Positions 16,428 through 24,411 of a stretch of DNA of 36,026 nucleotides are shown here, in pieces (positions within the stretch are counted from its first letter, which is position 1; each line of letters begins with the position of its first letter). This DNA comes from Roseivirga sp. UBA6061 (GTDB taxonomy: Bacteria > Bacteroidota > Bacteroidia > Cytophagales > Cyclobacteriaceae). The notes below the pieces were generated by a model, which saw nothing but the letters and a program-made list of their open reading frames with translations, was not told where the DNA came from and ran no database searches. Both the position numbers and the translations under genes were made by a program. The stretch spans positions 1 to 36,026 of the forward strand of contig DIYF01000103.1 in the NCBI GenBank assembly GCA_002427745.1, read 5' to 3'.

Positions 16428-16461
16428 ACACAAAACAAAACGCGAAAATAAGTTCTGCGAA

Positions 16462-17157
16462 ATGAGCATTGAGCACAAGATTATCGAGTACCGGCAAAAG
16501 CTGGAAAAATACGACACTCGCCTTATCGCTGTGAGTAAGACTAAGCCAAATGAAGATTTGTTACAGGCCTATAATGCCGGACAGCGCGATTTTGGTGAAA
16601 ATAAAGTACAGGAGCTGGCCAGGAAGGCAGAAGAGCTGCCACAGGATATCAACTGGCACATGATTGGCCACCTGCAGAGAAACAAAGTAAAATACATAGC
16701 GCCTTTTGTGGCACTGATCCATTCAATAGACAGTTCCCGGCTGGCAGCAGAAGTGAACAAGCAGGCACTTAGAAATGAGCGAAAGATAGCCTGCCTGCTA
16801 CAGGTATATATAGCCGATGAGGAAACGAAATTTGGTTTCTCAGAGGAAGAGCTGCTGGATTTTCTGAAGTCAGACCAATTCAGTGAGCTCACCCATATTG
16901 AGATTAAGGGACTGATGGGCATGGCCACCAACACAGATGATCAGGCTCAGATCAGAAGTGAGTTCGCCAGCCTCAAACGCATTGCAGACAGGATTTCGGC
17001 AGAAGTAGACTCAGACCGCGTTTCTATGGAAGAGCTGTCAATGGGAATGACCAGCGACTACGAAATAGCCTGTGAAGAAGGCAGTACCATGGTTCGCATC
17101 GGTAGTGCTATCTTCGGCAGCAGAAACTATCCCCCCACACAAACCACAGCACCATGA
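16462..17157 (+). CDS. YggS/PLPBP-family pyridoxal phosphate homeostasis protein
   Basis: A 231-residue protein. The PLP lysine is K26 in LIAVSKTKP; DFGENKVQEL (44-53 region), WHMIGHLQRNKVKYI and LSMGMTSDYEIA with GSTMVRIGSAIFG are the family signatures of this single-domain TIM barrel. It buffers PLP and affects amino acid metabolism; no direct enzyme activity is known. Length and motifs are normal. It overlaps the DUF423 gene by four bases (ATGA at 17154). Confidence 0.95.
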   Translation: MSIEHKIIEYRQKLEKYDTRLIAVSKTKPNEDLLQAYNAGQRDFGENKVQELARKAEELPQDINWHMIGHLQRNKVKYIAPFVALIHSIDSSRLAAEVNKQALRNERKIACLLQVYIADEETKFGFSEEELLDFLKSDQFSELTHIEIKGLMGMATNTDDQAQIRSEFASLKRIADRISAEVDSDRVSMEELSMGMTSDYEIACEEGSTMVRIGSAIFGSRNYPPTQTTAP

Positions 17158-17531
17158 CAGCAAAAACGGTATTGATCACAGCAGGTATTTTAGGAGCGAT
17201 TTCGGTAGGCATAGGTGCCTTTGGCGCACATGGCCTACAAGACACCCTGACGGCAAACGGCAGAATGGACACTTTCGAAACAGCTGTAAAGTACCAGTTC
17301 TACCATACCCTGGCCTTATTCCTGCTGGGCATTTTGATGATGAGCTCCGATCAAAACTACTTCAACTACGCAGCTTATGCCTTTATAGCAGGTATTTTGA
17401 TTTTCAGTGGTTCGCTTTACACACTCTCACTTACCAATATCACCAAGCTCGGAGCAATCACCCCGATAGGTGGACTTGGATTTATTCTGGGGTGGATCTT
17501 TCTGGTATTGGGGGTATCAAAGGGATTGTAA
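17154..17531 (+). CDS. DUF423 inner membrane protein
   Basis: A 125-residue protein with four predicted transmembrane helices. ISVGIGAFGAHGLQ (19-32) is the DUF423 hallmark, followed by FETAVKYQFYHTLALFLLG and GSLYTLSLT. It belongs to the YgdD-like family of small membrane proteins of unknown function. It is translationally coupled to the PLP-binding protein gene by a four-base overlap. Confidence 0.93.
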   Translation: MTAKTVLITAGILGAISVGIGAFGAHGLQDTLTANGRMDTFETAVKYQFYHTLALFLLGILMMSSDQNYFNYAAYAFIAGILIFSGSLYTLSLTNITKLGAITPIGGLGFILGWIFLVLGVSKGL

Positions 17532-17554
17532 GCCGGCATCAAAACCGGGGATTA

Positions 17555-17576
17555 TTGACTGATGAAAGTCAGTCAA
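17555..17576. terminator. Perfect hairpin between convergent genes
   Basis: TTGACTGA (17555-17562) and TCAGTCAA (17569-17576) form a perfect 8-bp stem with a 6-base loop, between the DUF423 stop and the helicase stop. There is no strong T-run on either side, so termination may be weak; a protein-binding palindrome is an alternative. Confidence 0.5.
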
Positions 17577-17579
17577 CGG

Positions 17580-19004
17580 CTATTCCTCTACCTCCACGGT
17601 GCCTCCATAGAACTTTTTATGGAAATTGACGAGGTAGAGCTCTTTACTGGCCCGGGTAATGGCTGTGTAAAGCCAGCGGACATAATCCTGATCGATCATG
17701 TCATCATTGAGATAGCCCTGATCTACAAATACTGCTTCCCACTGTCCACCCTGAGATTTATGACAGGTAAGGGCATAGGCAAACTTGACCTGCAATGCAT
17801 TGAGATAGGGATCTTTCCTGATGCTGCGAATGCGCTCCGTTTTGGAGGCAATGTCCAGGTAGTCCTCCGAAACCTGGTTGTATAAGTTGCGATAGGCTTC
17901 GTTGTTGAGTGAAGCTTCAGGAGAATACAGCGTATCCAGAATCACCTTGGCCTCAAAAGGCTCATGATCAGGATAATCCACCAACTGCACATCCAGCGTG
18001 GCAAAACGCAAGTCGTAGTATTCTTCAAAGCGCACGATCTTAAGTACCTCTACAAAGTCACCATTGGCCAGAAAACCACCGGGTACATTCTCAGGCATAT
18101 AGTGATAATTATTTCTCACAATCATGAGAATATCTCCGGCCTCGAGCTCATCTTCCCGGTGTTGTAGTGCCCTGCGTATGTACTGGTTGTACTGCACCGC
18201 ATTTTTGTTGGAACGACAGACCACTACGGTATTCTCGACACCATACTTATCGTAGGCATATCGCAGGCCGTCTTCCAGCCGTTCTCCGGTCATTTTAAAC
18301 ACATCTTTAAACCTGCTGGTGGCAAAGCGGATTTCAAATTTCTCCTTCCCGAGCTCATACCGCAGGTTGGTGGCATTGAAAAGAATACCGGAGGACTCTT
18401 CCTGCCGCATCACCTCTGTAAGCTCCACCATGCCGGCATCCATCTTAAAGGTAGATTTCAGATAGTCTACCTCGAGGGCAGGGCTCTCGGTACTTCCTAC
18501 CGGGGGTAGCTGGGCCACGTCTCCGATAAAGAGTAATCGGTTCCCCTCTTTCTCAAACACATAGTCGATAAGTTCAGAAAGCAGGCCTTGCCGGCCAAAG
18601 TCTGATTTGTCTGAAAGCATAGAGGCCTCGTCTACAATAAAAAGTGTGTTTTTGTGGTAGTTCTTTTGTCTTCGAAAGGTCAGGTCGCCACCGGGGTCAG
18701 AGGTTTGCTGAAATACTTTTTTGTGAATAGTAAAGGCTGTTCTTTTAGAATAAGCAGACATTACTTTAGCAGCCCTCCCTGTGGGGGCCATTAATACATA
18801 GCGGTAATTGAAATAGGGCAACATCTGCACAATGGCACTGATCACGGTAGTTTTACCGGTACCGGCATAGCCCCTGATAAGCATGGTAGGCTTATACAAA
18901 TCTTCCTTAAGAAGAAAGTCATCAAAACGATTGAACAGGGACCTTTGTCCCCGGGTGGCTTCAAAAGGAAATTTTGATCTTAATATTTCAGATGGCCTGG
19001 CCAA
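17580..19004 (-). CDS. RecD/Dda-like superfamily 1 DNA helicase
   Basis: A 474-residue SF1B-type helicase. Motif I GYAGTGKTT (45-53), Ia APTGRAAK (73-80), II VDEASML (124-130), III GDVAQLPPVG (161-170), a late ALTCHKSQGGQW and motif VI YTAITRASKEL near the C-terminus are all present. The short length and lack of a long N-terminal extension favour a Dda-like or short RecD-like protein over full RecD2. It likely unwinds DNA 5' to 3' in repair or replication restart. It lies 2 bases after the thioesterase gene, so the two are co-transcribed. Confidence 0.92.
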   Translation of the reverse strand: MARPSEILRSKFPFEATRGQRSLFNRFDDFLLKEDLYKPTMLIRGYAGTGKTTVISAIVQMLPYFNYRYVLMAPTGRAAKVMSAYSKRTAFTIHKKVFQQTSDPGGDLTFRRQKNYHKNTLFIVDEASMLSDKSDFGRQGLLSELIDYVFEKEGNRLLFIGDVAQLPPVGSTESPALEVDYLKSTFKMDAGMVELTEVMRQEESSGILFNATNLRYELGKEKFEIRFATSRFKDVFKMTGERLEDGLRYAYDKYGVENTVVVCRSNKNAVQYNQYIRRALQHREDELEAGDILMIVRNNYHYMPENVPGGFLANGDFVEVLKIVRFEEYYDLRFATLDVQLVDYPDHEPFEAKVILDTLYSPEASLNNEAYRNLYNQVSEDYLDIASKTERIRSIRKDPYLNALQVKFAYALTCHKSQGGQWEAVFVDQGYLNDDMIDQDYVRWLYTAITRASKELYLVNFHKKFYGGTVEVEE

Positions 19005-19006
19005 TA

Positions 19007-19465
19007 TCAGCTTTGTTTTCTTCGGGCCAGATCTTCCGGAAAAATCGTAGCCATAGTCGTTGTGGCCTTCGCAATCAGTGTTTTCTCATCGCCTCTATGG
19101 CACCACACTTCTGCCTCGCAAAAGTTGAGCTTTCTCCCCTGCTTCACTACATAGCCAATGGCATGGAGCCGATCTCCTTTACCCGGACTGAAATAGGAAA
19201 TCTTGATTTCACCTGTCACCACATGATGATCTTCCGGTACGGTGGTATAAGCAGCAAAGCCTGCCACAATATCCGCGACCGTGGCAGTCACGCCCCCATG
19301 CACCAGTCCTGTCTGCTGCTGATGATCCTGGGTCAAATCCAGCCAGCCTTCCGTACGGCCGGCCTCAATCACTTTCAGATCAAACCCCACGAGCTTCATA
19401 AAATACTGACGCTCTAAAAACTTCTCTACCCGTGACTTGAAGTCCGGATTAAACACTTTAATCAT
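19007..19465 (-). CDS. PaaI-family hotdog thioesterase
   Basis: A 152-residue protein. The central helix and active-site region GLVHGGVTATVADIVAGFAA is the PaaI/DUF4442-type hotdog pattern, with DLTQDHQQQTG before it and VTGEIKISYFSPG after. Such enzymes hydrolyse acyl-CoA thioesters; the substrate is unknown. It is the first gene of the pair with the helicase and is divergent from the Nudix gene at 19511, with a 45-base gap. A TATCTTTG box lies on its strand at 19489-19482, ten bases or so before the likely transcription start. Confidence 0.9.
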   Translation of the reverse strand: MIKVFNPDFKSRVEKFLERQYFMKLVGFDLKVIEAGRTEGWLDLTQDHQQQTGLVHGGVTATVADIVAGFAAYTTVPEDHHVVTGEIKISYFSPGKGDRLHAIGYVVKQGRKLNFCEAEVWCHRGDEKTLIAKATTTMATIFPEDLARRKQS

Positions 19466-19481
19466 CCTTGAGTATTTTGCA

Positions 19482-19489
19482 CAAAGATA
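19482..19489 (-). promoter_or_regulatory. Promoter -7 box for the thioesterase-helicase pair
   Basis: On the minus strand this reads TATCTTTG, an exact TAnnTTTG, 16 bases before the ATG at 19465. I see no clear -33 TTG. The short leader would be only about ten bases. Confidence 0.35.
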
Positions 19490-19510
19490 TTGATTTGACC
19501 ATCACCCGAC

Positions 19511-20002
19511 ATGAGTGAACTGAATGAAAAAGTAAAAGCACTTTACGGCCATAAATTGCGTGTGCGGGTATGTGGCATTTGTATTGAAGAAGGCAGGATT
19601 CTTCTGGTCCATCACAAGGGGCTGGGCCATGACAATTCCCTTTGGGCTCCACCCGGTGGGGGCATGGATTACGGAGAGGATGCCGAGCAGGCTTTAAAGC
19701 GTGAATTCCTTGAAGAAACAGGCCTTGAAATCAGTCTAGAAAGGTTTTTGTTCGTCCATGAATACCTGGATCCCCCCTTGCATGGGATAGAGCTTTTCTT
19801 CGAGGTAAAGCGTACGGGAGGACTGCTGAAAAAGGGATATGACCCTGAGATGAGTAAGGAGGATCAGGTCATTACCGAAACCGGGTTCAAAGACCTACAG
19901 GCACTCAAAAGTCAAGCACCTCATTCGCTACACTATGTGCTACAGCAAATTAATAGCACAAATAGCATTTTAAATCAATCGGGCTATTTCAAATTTCATT
20001 AG
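19511..20002 (+). CDS. Nudix hydrolase
   Basis: A 163-residue protein with a complete Nudix box: GGMDYGE, seven residues, then REFLEETGL (G-x5-E-x7-REUxEExGU). A beta-strand region RVRVCGICIEEGRILLVHH precedes it, as expected. It hydrolyses a nucleoside diphosphate linked to another group; the substrate cannot be told from the sequence. It is alone on its strand, divergent from the thioesterase gene and followed 78 bases later by the pilin-like protein gene. Confidence 0.93.
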   Translation: MSELNEKVKALYGHKLRVRVCGICIEEGRILLVHHKGLGHDNSLWAPPGGGMDYGEDAEQALKREFLEETGLEISLERFLFVHEYLDPPLHGIELFFEVKRTGGLLKKGYDPEMSKEDQVITETGFKDLQALKSQAPHSLHYVLQQINSTNSILNQSGYFKFH

Positions 20003-20080
20003 AAACCCGTAAACTAGCAATTCGATTTATTATGGTTTACCTAATAAAATAGTTATCATTGCAAGAAATCAACCTTTAAA

Positions 20081-20671
20081 ATGAACCTGACTAAAATATT
20101 AACCGCAGTCATCTTTACCGGAGCCCTTGGTGTGGGATATCTTCTTTATGACAGCATCAACTCTACTATCGAAGAAGCCAAAGAGATAAAAAGAGTAGAA
20201 GATATGGTAAAGGCCAAACTGGGCATGATCCGTGACGCGCAGATCGCTTATCAAGGTAACTATGGTGACTATGCTGACACCTGGGAAAAACTGATCGCCT
20301 ACGTAGACACAGGTAAAATCTGGTTGATTCAAAGAACTGAAAAAATTACGATGCTGGCCTATGGTGCTGAGAAGTCTGAGTTTTTCTATGACACCCTCGG
20401 TTTCAAAGCTGTAAGAGACTCTCTCTTCAAGCCTCAGAAATATCCTGATTTTGATCCTATGAAACTTCCTGAGCTGCCACATGCTCCAGGTAAGTATTTC
20501 TCACTGTATGCCAAAGATTCTGTAAGATCTGGCGTGAACGTAGACTACATTGAAGTAGTAGATACCTTCCCATTTGATATCTCTCGTACTGAAGATGCTG
20601 AAATCGACAACAGAAGACCTCTGAGATTCGGCTCAAGAACTGAGATTACTACCGCAGGTAACTGGCAATAA
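20081..20671 (+). CDS. Membrane-anchored protein with a pilin-like N-terminus, unknown function
   Basis: A 196-residue protein. A hydrophobic helix (about residues 5-24, ILTAVIFTGALGVGYLLYD) runs into a long amphipathic helix (STIEEAKEIKRVEDMVKAKL) and then IRDAQIAYQGNYGDYADTWE. That resembles the shape of type IV pilins or pseudopilins, but there is no prepilin cleavage site. The rest is mixed alpha/beta. It stands 5 bases before the DUF3822 gene, so it is in the same transcript as DUF3822 and coaD. I recall similar proteins next to DUF3822 in other Cytophagales, but no function. Confidence 0.8.
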   Translation: MNLTKILTAVIFTGALGVGYLLYDSINSTIEEAKEIKRVEDMVKAKLGMIRDAQIAYQGNYGDYADTWEKLIAYVDTGKIWLIQRTEKITMLAYGAEKSEFFYDTLGFKAVRDSLFKPQKYPDFDPMKLPELPHAPGKYFSLYAKDSVRSGVNVDYIEVVDTFPFDISRTEDAEIDNRRPLRFGSRTEITTAGNWQ

Positions 20672-20676
20672 GCCCG

Positions 20677-21540
20677 GTGAAGACGGAAGCAAGACAAAAA
20701 GCAATAAGCATAAAAGACGAAAGGCTTGATGTTGATCACATAGATCACTATCTCCTTTCGTTTTTTATTGGTACCTCTTCGTGCGAAATCTGTATCTACG
20801 ATGATCGCAAGAAAAGAGTGGTACTGTTTGAATCTATCCCTTTAGATCAGGATAAAACCCTGCTCGAAAACCTGAAGGAGATTCACCATGAGCATATACT
20901 GATTTCTGCAGGTTTCTGGAAGTCGGTGATCATCACACTGCGCAACCATAGCTTTGCTCAGGTTCCGAACGATCTGTATTCGGGTGACTACGCTTATGAC
21001 TATATCAAGCTGAACGCCCACACCGATCCACTGAAGGAGAAATATGTTTCTACCTTAGACGAAACTCAGGGTTGCACCACCGTTTTTTCCGTACCACAGG
21101 AGCTCATTCGATGGATAGACGGCAAGTACCCCAAACCCAGCATAGTCTTCAGGCATGAAAGCGCTAATTTCTTAAAAACACTCACCAGTCAGGTAAGAAA
21201 AGACAAGGAAGAACTCTTTGTAAACCTGACGGGAGATGACATGTTACTGGCCGGCTTTAAGGATGGTCAATTGTCTATCTACAACCAGTTTAAGCTGCAA
21301 ACTGCCCAGCAACTGGCCAAAATGATACTTCTTGCCATTAAGCAGTTTTCAGAAAACGGGCAATCTACACCTATTACCTTATGGGGCACTCAGGAAGCCG
21401 TAAAGCTGTACGAACCCACGCTGAGGAAGTTCTTTAAGCATCTGAAATACGGAGAAAGACCTAAGGGTATTCGCATGAGCCACGACTTCGATACCTTAAG
21501 AGAGTACGAGTACTTTGACGTATTTGCCTCTTACCAGTAG
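20677..21540 (+). CDS. DUF3822 family protein
   Basis: A 287-residue protein from a GTG start at 20677; no earlier ATG is available. An N-terminal half with YLLSFFIGTSSCEICIYD and a C-terminal half with ELFVNLTGDDMLLAGFKDG repeat a strand pattern like duplicated actin-like subdomains. Its place directly before coaD is the standard Bacteroidota order for DUF3822. The function is unknown. Confidence 0.88.
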   Translation: MKTEARQKAISIKDERLDVDHIDHYLLSFFIGTSSCEICIYDDRKKRVVLFESIPLDQDKTLLENLKEIHHEHILISAGFWKSVIITLRNHSFAQVPNDLYSGDYAYDYIKLNAHTDPLKEKYVSTLDETQGCTTVFSVPQELIRWIDGKYPKPSIVFRHESANFLKTLTSQVRKDKEELFVNLTGDDMLLAGFKDGQLSIYNQFKLQTAQQLAKMILLAIKQFSENGQSTPITLWGTQEAVKLYEPTLRKFFKHLKYGERPKGIRMSHDFDTLREYEYFDVFASYQ

Positions 21541-21578
21541 TTCAGATTTTTCCTCTATCTTTCAAAAAAAGGTTGACC

Positions 21579-22034
21579 ATGAAAAGAATTGCCATTTTTC
21601 CCGGTTCTTTTGACCCCTTTACCAATGGACACCACGATATCGTAATGCGTGGTCTGAAAGTATTTGATGAGATTGTGATTGGTATTGGCTACAATAGTCA
21701 AAAACAAAACCGGTATTTCAGCATTGAGGAAACAGAGGAAAAAATCAACCTGACCTTTAAAGATGAGCCCAATATATCGGTGATGGTATACAATGAGCTC
21801 ACCGCTACCCTGGCCCAAAAAGTGGGCGCCCGCTATATACTCAGGGGCTTGAGAAATACGACTGACTTTGAGTATGAAAACAGCATCTCGCAGGTAAACC
21901 GCTATATAAACGAAGATCTGGAAACCTTCTTTCTGATCACCTCACCCGAATTTGCATCCATCAGCTCAACTATTATCCGTGAAGTGCATAAGTATGGAGG
22001 ATCAGTAGATCACTTTCTGCCCTATAAACTCTGA
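21579..22034 (+). CDS. coaD: Phosphopantetheine adenylyltransferase
   Basis: About 151 residues from ATG at 21579; a TTG two codons upstream is in frame but unlikely. GSFDPFTNGHHDIV (9-22) is the nucleotidyltransferase T/HxGH motif, RGLRNTTDFEYE binds the substrate, and ISSTIIR near the C-terminus is the second ATP-binding motif. It joins 4'-phosphopantetheine and ATP to dephospho-CoA in CoA synthesis, as a cytoplasmic hexamer. Length and motifs are normal. The 3' end overlaps the convergent Nudix gene by 13 bases. Confidence 0.97.
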   Translation: MKRIAIFPGSFDPFTNGHHDIVMRGLKVFDEIVIGIGYNSQKQNRYFSIEETEEKINLTFKDEPNISVMVYNELTATLAQKVGARYILRGLRNTTDFEYENSISQVNRYINEDLETFFLITSPEFASISSTIIREVHKYGGSVDHFLPYKL

Positions 22035-22714
22035 TCGGGCACCTGCTGCTTTTTTCTGAATTTCTTGTAGACATGTTGAATAGACCGATAGGCACTGTAG
22101 AGGGCTACGTCTATTTCTTTCCTGTTCATCCACTTTACCAGTTCTATGCCTTCTTCCAGCTGAGGTCTCATCTCACTGTCGTCTTCACAGGTCATTTCAT
22201 ACCAGGAGGTTTTTTTCAGGATGCTCTTGCCTCCCTGCACATAGGTATGCCAGGTGTTGCACACTTTGTTTCCGGGGGTAACCTTAATATTACACTCCTC
22301 TTCCACCTCGCGTTTGGCTCCCAGCACAGTGGATTCATCTCCTCCTTCAAGCTTGCCTTTCGGAAAGTCCCATTTTCCCAGTCGGTGGATCATCAGTACT
22401 TTCCCGTCCCTGTAAACCACTCCTCCTGCAGCCTTAATGATCTTAAAAGAGCTCTTAATCAGCCCCACAGAAGCCTCGTAATCAGGAGAGATCAGTGTAA
22501 CCGTATCGAGGTCTTTAAGCTTTTTATTATGAAGAATGAAAAGTATGGATTTTACAATAGCCTGCGTGGCATTCAGGATGAGTACCTGTCCCTTGAGTTT
22601 GTTCTCCCGGATCAGCAGGTCATCTGTATCAATCACTACATCGAACGCTCCGCGATCTCCCACCTCTTCTTCCCGTTTTATTCGCAACGGTGTGTCCTTG
22701 ATGTATATCCTCAT
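22022..22714 (-). CDS. Nudix hydrolase with a variant Nudix box
   Basis: About 230 residues from ATG at 22714; the frame allows nine more codons upstream (22741) but they add nothing family-like. An N-terminal domain of about 95 residues of unknown fold precedes the Nudix domain (IIKAAGGVVYRDGKVLMIHR, WDFPKGKLEGG). The box has E-x7-REVEEE but one extra residue before that Glu, and Asn instead of Gly at the end (EEECNI). The catalytic Glu residues remain. Its substrate is unknown; PKGK after the conserved Trp is typical of diphosphoinositol/diadenosine polyphosphate-type Nudix enzymes. It is convergent with coaD and divergent from pyrE. Confidence 0.87.
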   Translation of the reverse strand: MRIYIKDTPLRIKREEEVGDRGAFDVVIDTDDLLIRENKLKGQVLILNATQAIVKSILFILHNKKLKDLDTVTLISPDYEASVGLIKSSFKIIKAAGGVVYRDGKVLMIHRLGKWDFPKGKLEGGDESTVLGAKREVEEECNIKVTPGNKVCNTWHTYVQGGKSILKKTSWYEMTCEDDSEMRPQLEEGIELVKWMNRKEIDVALYSAYRSIQHVYKKFRKKQQVPDQSL

Positions 22715-22800
22715 TGGGATTGAAATTTTGACCAATATCAAAATTTTTTTTGAACATGTCTATCACGGACCAGAAGAGATTTATTAGAAAAAAAATCTTG

Positions 22801-22808
22801 TAAATTCG
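22801..22808 (+). promoter_or_regulatory. Promoter -7 box for pyrE
   Basis: TAAATTCG is one base from TAnnTTTG and lies 21 bases before the pyrE ATG. A TTTATT at about 20 bases upstream could be a weak -33. Confidence 0.35.
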
Positions 22809-22829
22809 CGCCAGTATATCCTTGGAATT

Positions 22830-23462
22830 ATGAAAGACATAGCCCTGAAAGTTGCTTCAGATCTCTTGCAGATCAAAGCCATAAAGCTTAACAAAGACAA
22901 CCCTTTTACCTGGAGTTCCGGCTGGAAGTCTCCTATCTATTGCGACAACCGGCTTTCACTTTCATATCCGGAAATCAGAACACAGATTAAAAACGCGCTG
23001 GCTGAAGCTGCCAAAATCAAATACCCCGGGCTCGAAGCGATAGCAGGTGTTGCCACAGCCGGTATACCTCAGGGCGCACTGCTGGCCGATGCGCTGGATG
23101 TACCCTTCGTGTATGTACGTGCCAAGGCAAAGGGGCATGGTATGGAAAACCTGATTGAAGGCAAGGTTAGCCCCGGACAAAAAGTAGTACTGGTAGAAGA
23201 TCTTGTTTCTACCGGTGGTAGTTCACTGAAAGCCGCAGAAGCCCTGAAAAAAGCAGGAATGGAAGTGATGGGAATGCTGGCCATATTCACTTATGGTTTC
23301 CCTCTGGCGGCCAAAAACTTCGAGGATGCCGGTATTCTATTGCACTGCCTGAGTGATTACTCTACCATGTTGCAGATCGCGATCGGTCAGGGTTATATCA
23401 CAGAAAAAGATGTTGAGTCGCTGGAGCAATGGCGCAGTGATCCTTCTACCTGGGAAGGGTAG
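22830..23462 (+). CDS. pyrE: Orotate phosphoribosyltransferase
   Basis: A 210-residue protein with the PRPP-binding motif VVLVEDLVSTGGSS (119-132). FTWSSGWKSPIYCDNR (26-41) and FVYVRAKAKGHGMENLIEG (93-111) are typical OPRTase segments, the latter holding the catalytic lysine loop. It converts orotate and PRPP to OMP in pyrimidine synthesis. Length and motifs are normal. It is a single gene with its own promoter-like box, between the divergent Nudix gene and the convergent TIGR02757 gene. Confidence 0.96.
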   Translation: MKDIALKVASDLLQIKAIKLNKDNPFTWSSGWKSPIYCDNRLSLSYPEIRTQIKNALAEAAKIKYPGLEAIAGVATAGIPQGALLADALDVPFVYVRAKAKGHGMENLIEGKVSPGQKVVLVEDLVSTGGSSLKAAEALKKAGMEVMGMLAIFTYGFPLAAKNFEDAGILLHCLSDYSTMLQIAIGQGYITEKDVESLEQWRSDPSTWEG

Positions 23463-23474
23463 ATCAGTATTAGT

Positions 23475-23522
23475 CAATGGGCGCTAGTTGACAGTCCATA
23501 GTCAGTGGATTATGGCCCATTG
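23475..23522. repeat. Nested inverted repeat after pyrE
   Basis: CAATGGGC (23475-23482) pairs with GCCCATTG (23515-23522), and inside them CCATA (23496-23500) pairs with TATGG (23511-23515). Related words AGTCAATGG, AGTTGACAG and AGTCAGTGG recur within it. It fills the short gap between convergent pyrE and the TIGR02757 gene and may work as a terminator without a T-run, or be a member of a dispersed short repeat family. Confidence 0.5.
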
Positions 23523-23536
23523 CCTTGCCTGAAGCA

Positions 23537-24310
23537 CTAGAATTTTTCCTCTACTCCCAGACCAAACAGGGCGAAGTCGTATTTGACAGGATCCTCAGGG
23601 TCCAGTTCGCGAAGGCTGGCGGTAAGTTCAAGAGCCGTCAGCCAGTCGGTTTGCTTTCTTTGAATCAGTCCCAGTTTGCGGGCTACCCTGTCAACGTGCA
23701 GGTCGCAGGGACAAACGAGCTGAGCAGGACTGATCTGATGCCAGATACCGAAATCCACACCTTTGTCATCTTTTCTGGCCATCCATCGCAGGAACATATT
23801 CAGTCGTTTACAAGCTGATTTACGGGCGGGTGTGGCAATGTGCTTTCGGGTGCGTTGCGGAGCATCAGGCAGCTCAAAAAAAGTATCGTGAAAGCCTTTG
23901 AGCCCTGTTTCTACAGTTTGTGCATCAGGAGCCAGCCTGGCCGCAAAGGCAGCTTCCAGTGAATCGTGTTTTTGATAAAACTGTTTGAGAAACTCAATGA
24001 AATAGAGTGTATCCGTAGCATTAAAAGTGCGATGCTTAAACTTTTCGAAAGGCCTGAGCTCCTGATCGCTGTGGTTCAGTATGAAATCATGGGGAGCATT
24101 ATCCATCATTTCAAAAAGGGTCCGACACTTATTGATGATCGTCACTCTTTGCCCCCAGGCCAGTACGGAAGCCCAAAAACCAGTGATTTCTATATCCTGC
24201 TTTTTCGAAAAACTATGAGGAATGACTATCGGATCATTTTCTATAAACCCGGGCTGATTGTATTCCTCAACTTTTAGATCCAGAAACTCTTTTAGATTAT
24301 TGTCAGCCAC
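23537..24310 (-). CDS. TIGR02757 family protein
   Basis: About 258 residues. GTG at 24310 is preferred because AGGAGG lies just before it and homologues I recall begin a few residues before the LKEFLD-like segment; TTG at 24349 gives 270 residues. Segments DPIVIPHSFSKKQDIEI, LAWGQRVTIINKC and PAQLVCPCDLHVDRVARKLG match this conserved Bacteroidota and related family, which resembles helix-hairpin-helix DNA glycosylases in its second half. The function is not established. The frame stays open upstream into the 3' end of the giant repeat-protein gene, which is in a different frame. Confidence 0.85.
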   Translation of the reverse strand: MADNNLKEFLDLKVEEYNQPGFIENDPIVIPHSFSKKQDIEITGFWASVLAWGQRVTIINKCRTLFEMMDNAPHDFILNHSDQELRPFEKFKHRTFNATDTLYFIEFLKQFYQKHDSLEAAFAARLAPDAQTVETGLKGFHDTFFELPDAPQRTRKHIATPARKSACKRLNMFLRWMARKDDKGVDFGIWHQISPAQLVCPCDLHVDRVARKLGLIQRKQTDWLTALELTASLRELDPEDPVKYDFALFGLGVEEKF

Positions 24311-24411
24311 TCCCTCCTGTTTTGGGTCAACACTATTTGCATACTGCAAGTTAATGGTGACCCCGGATGTTTCTGAAGCTTCCCCTACTTTTAATTCTGA
24401 TGACCCACTGG

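Noticed and set aside
22073..22723. 216-codon plus-strand frame over the second Nudix gene
   Set aside because: The minus-strand frame has a Nudix box and normal family layout; the plus frame is rich in His, Phe and Ser, typical of antisense noise.
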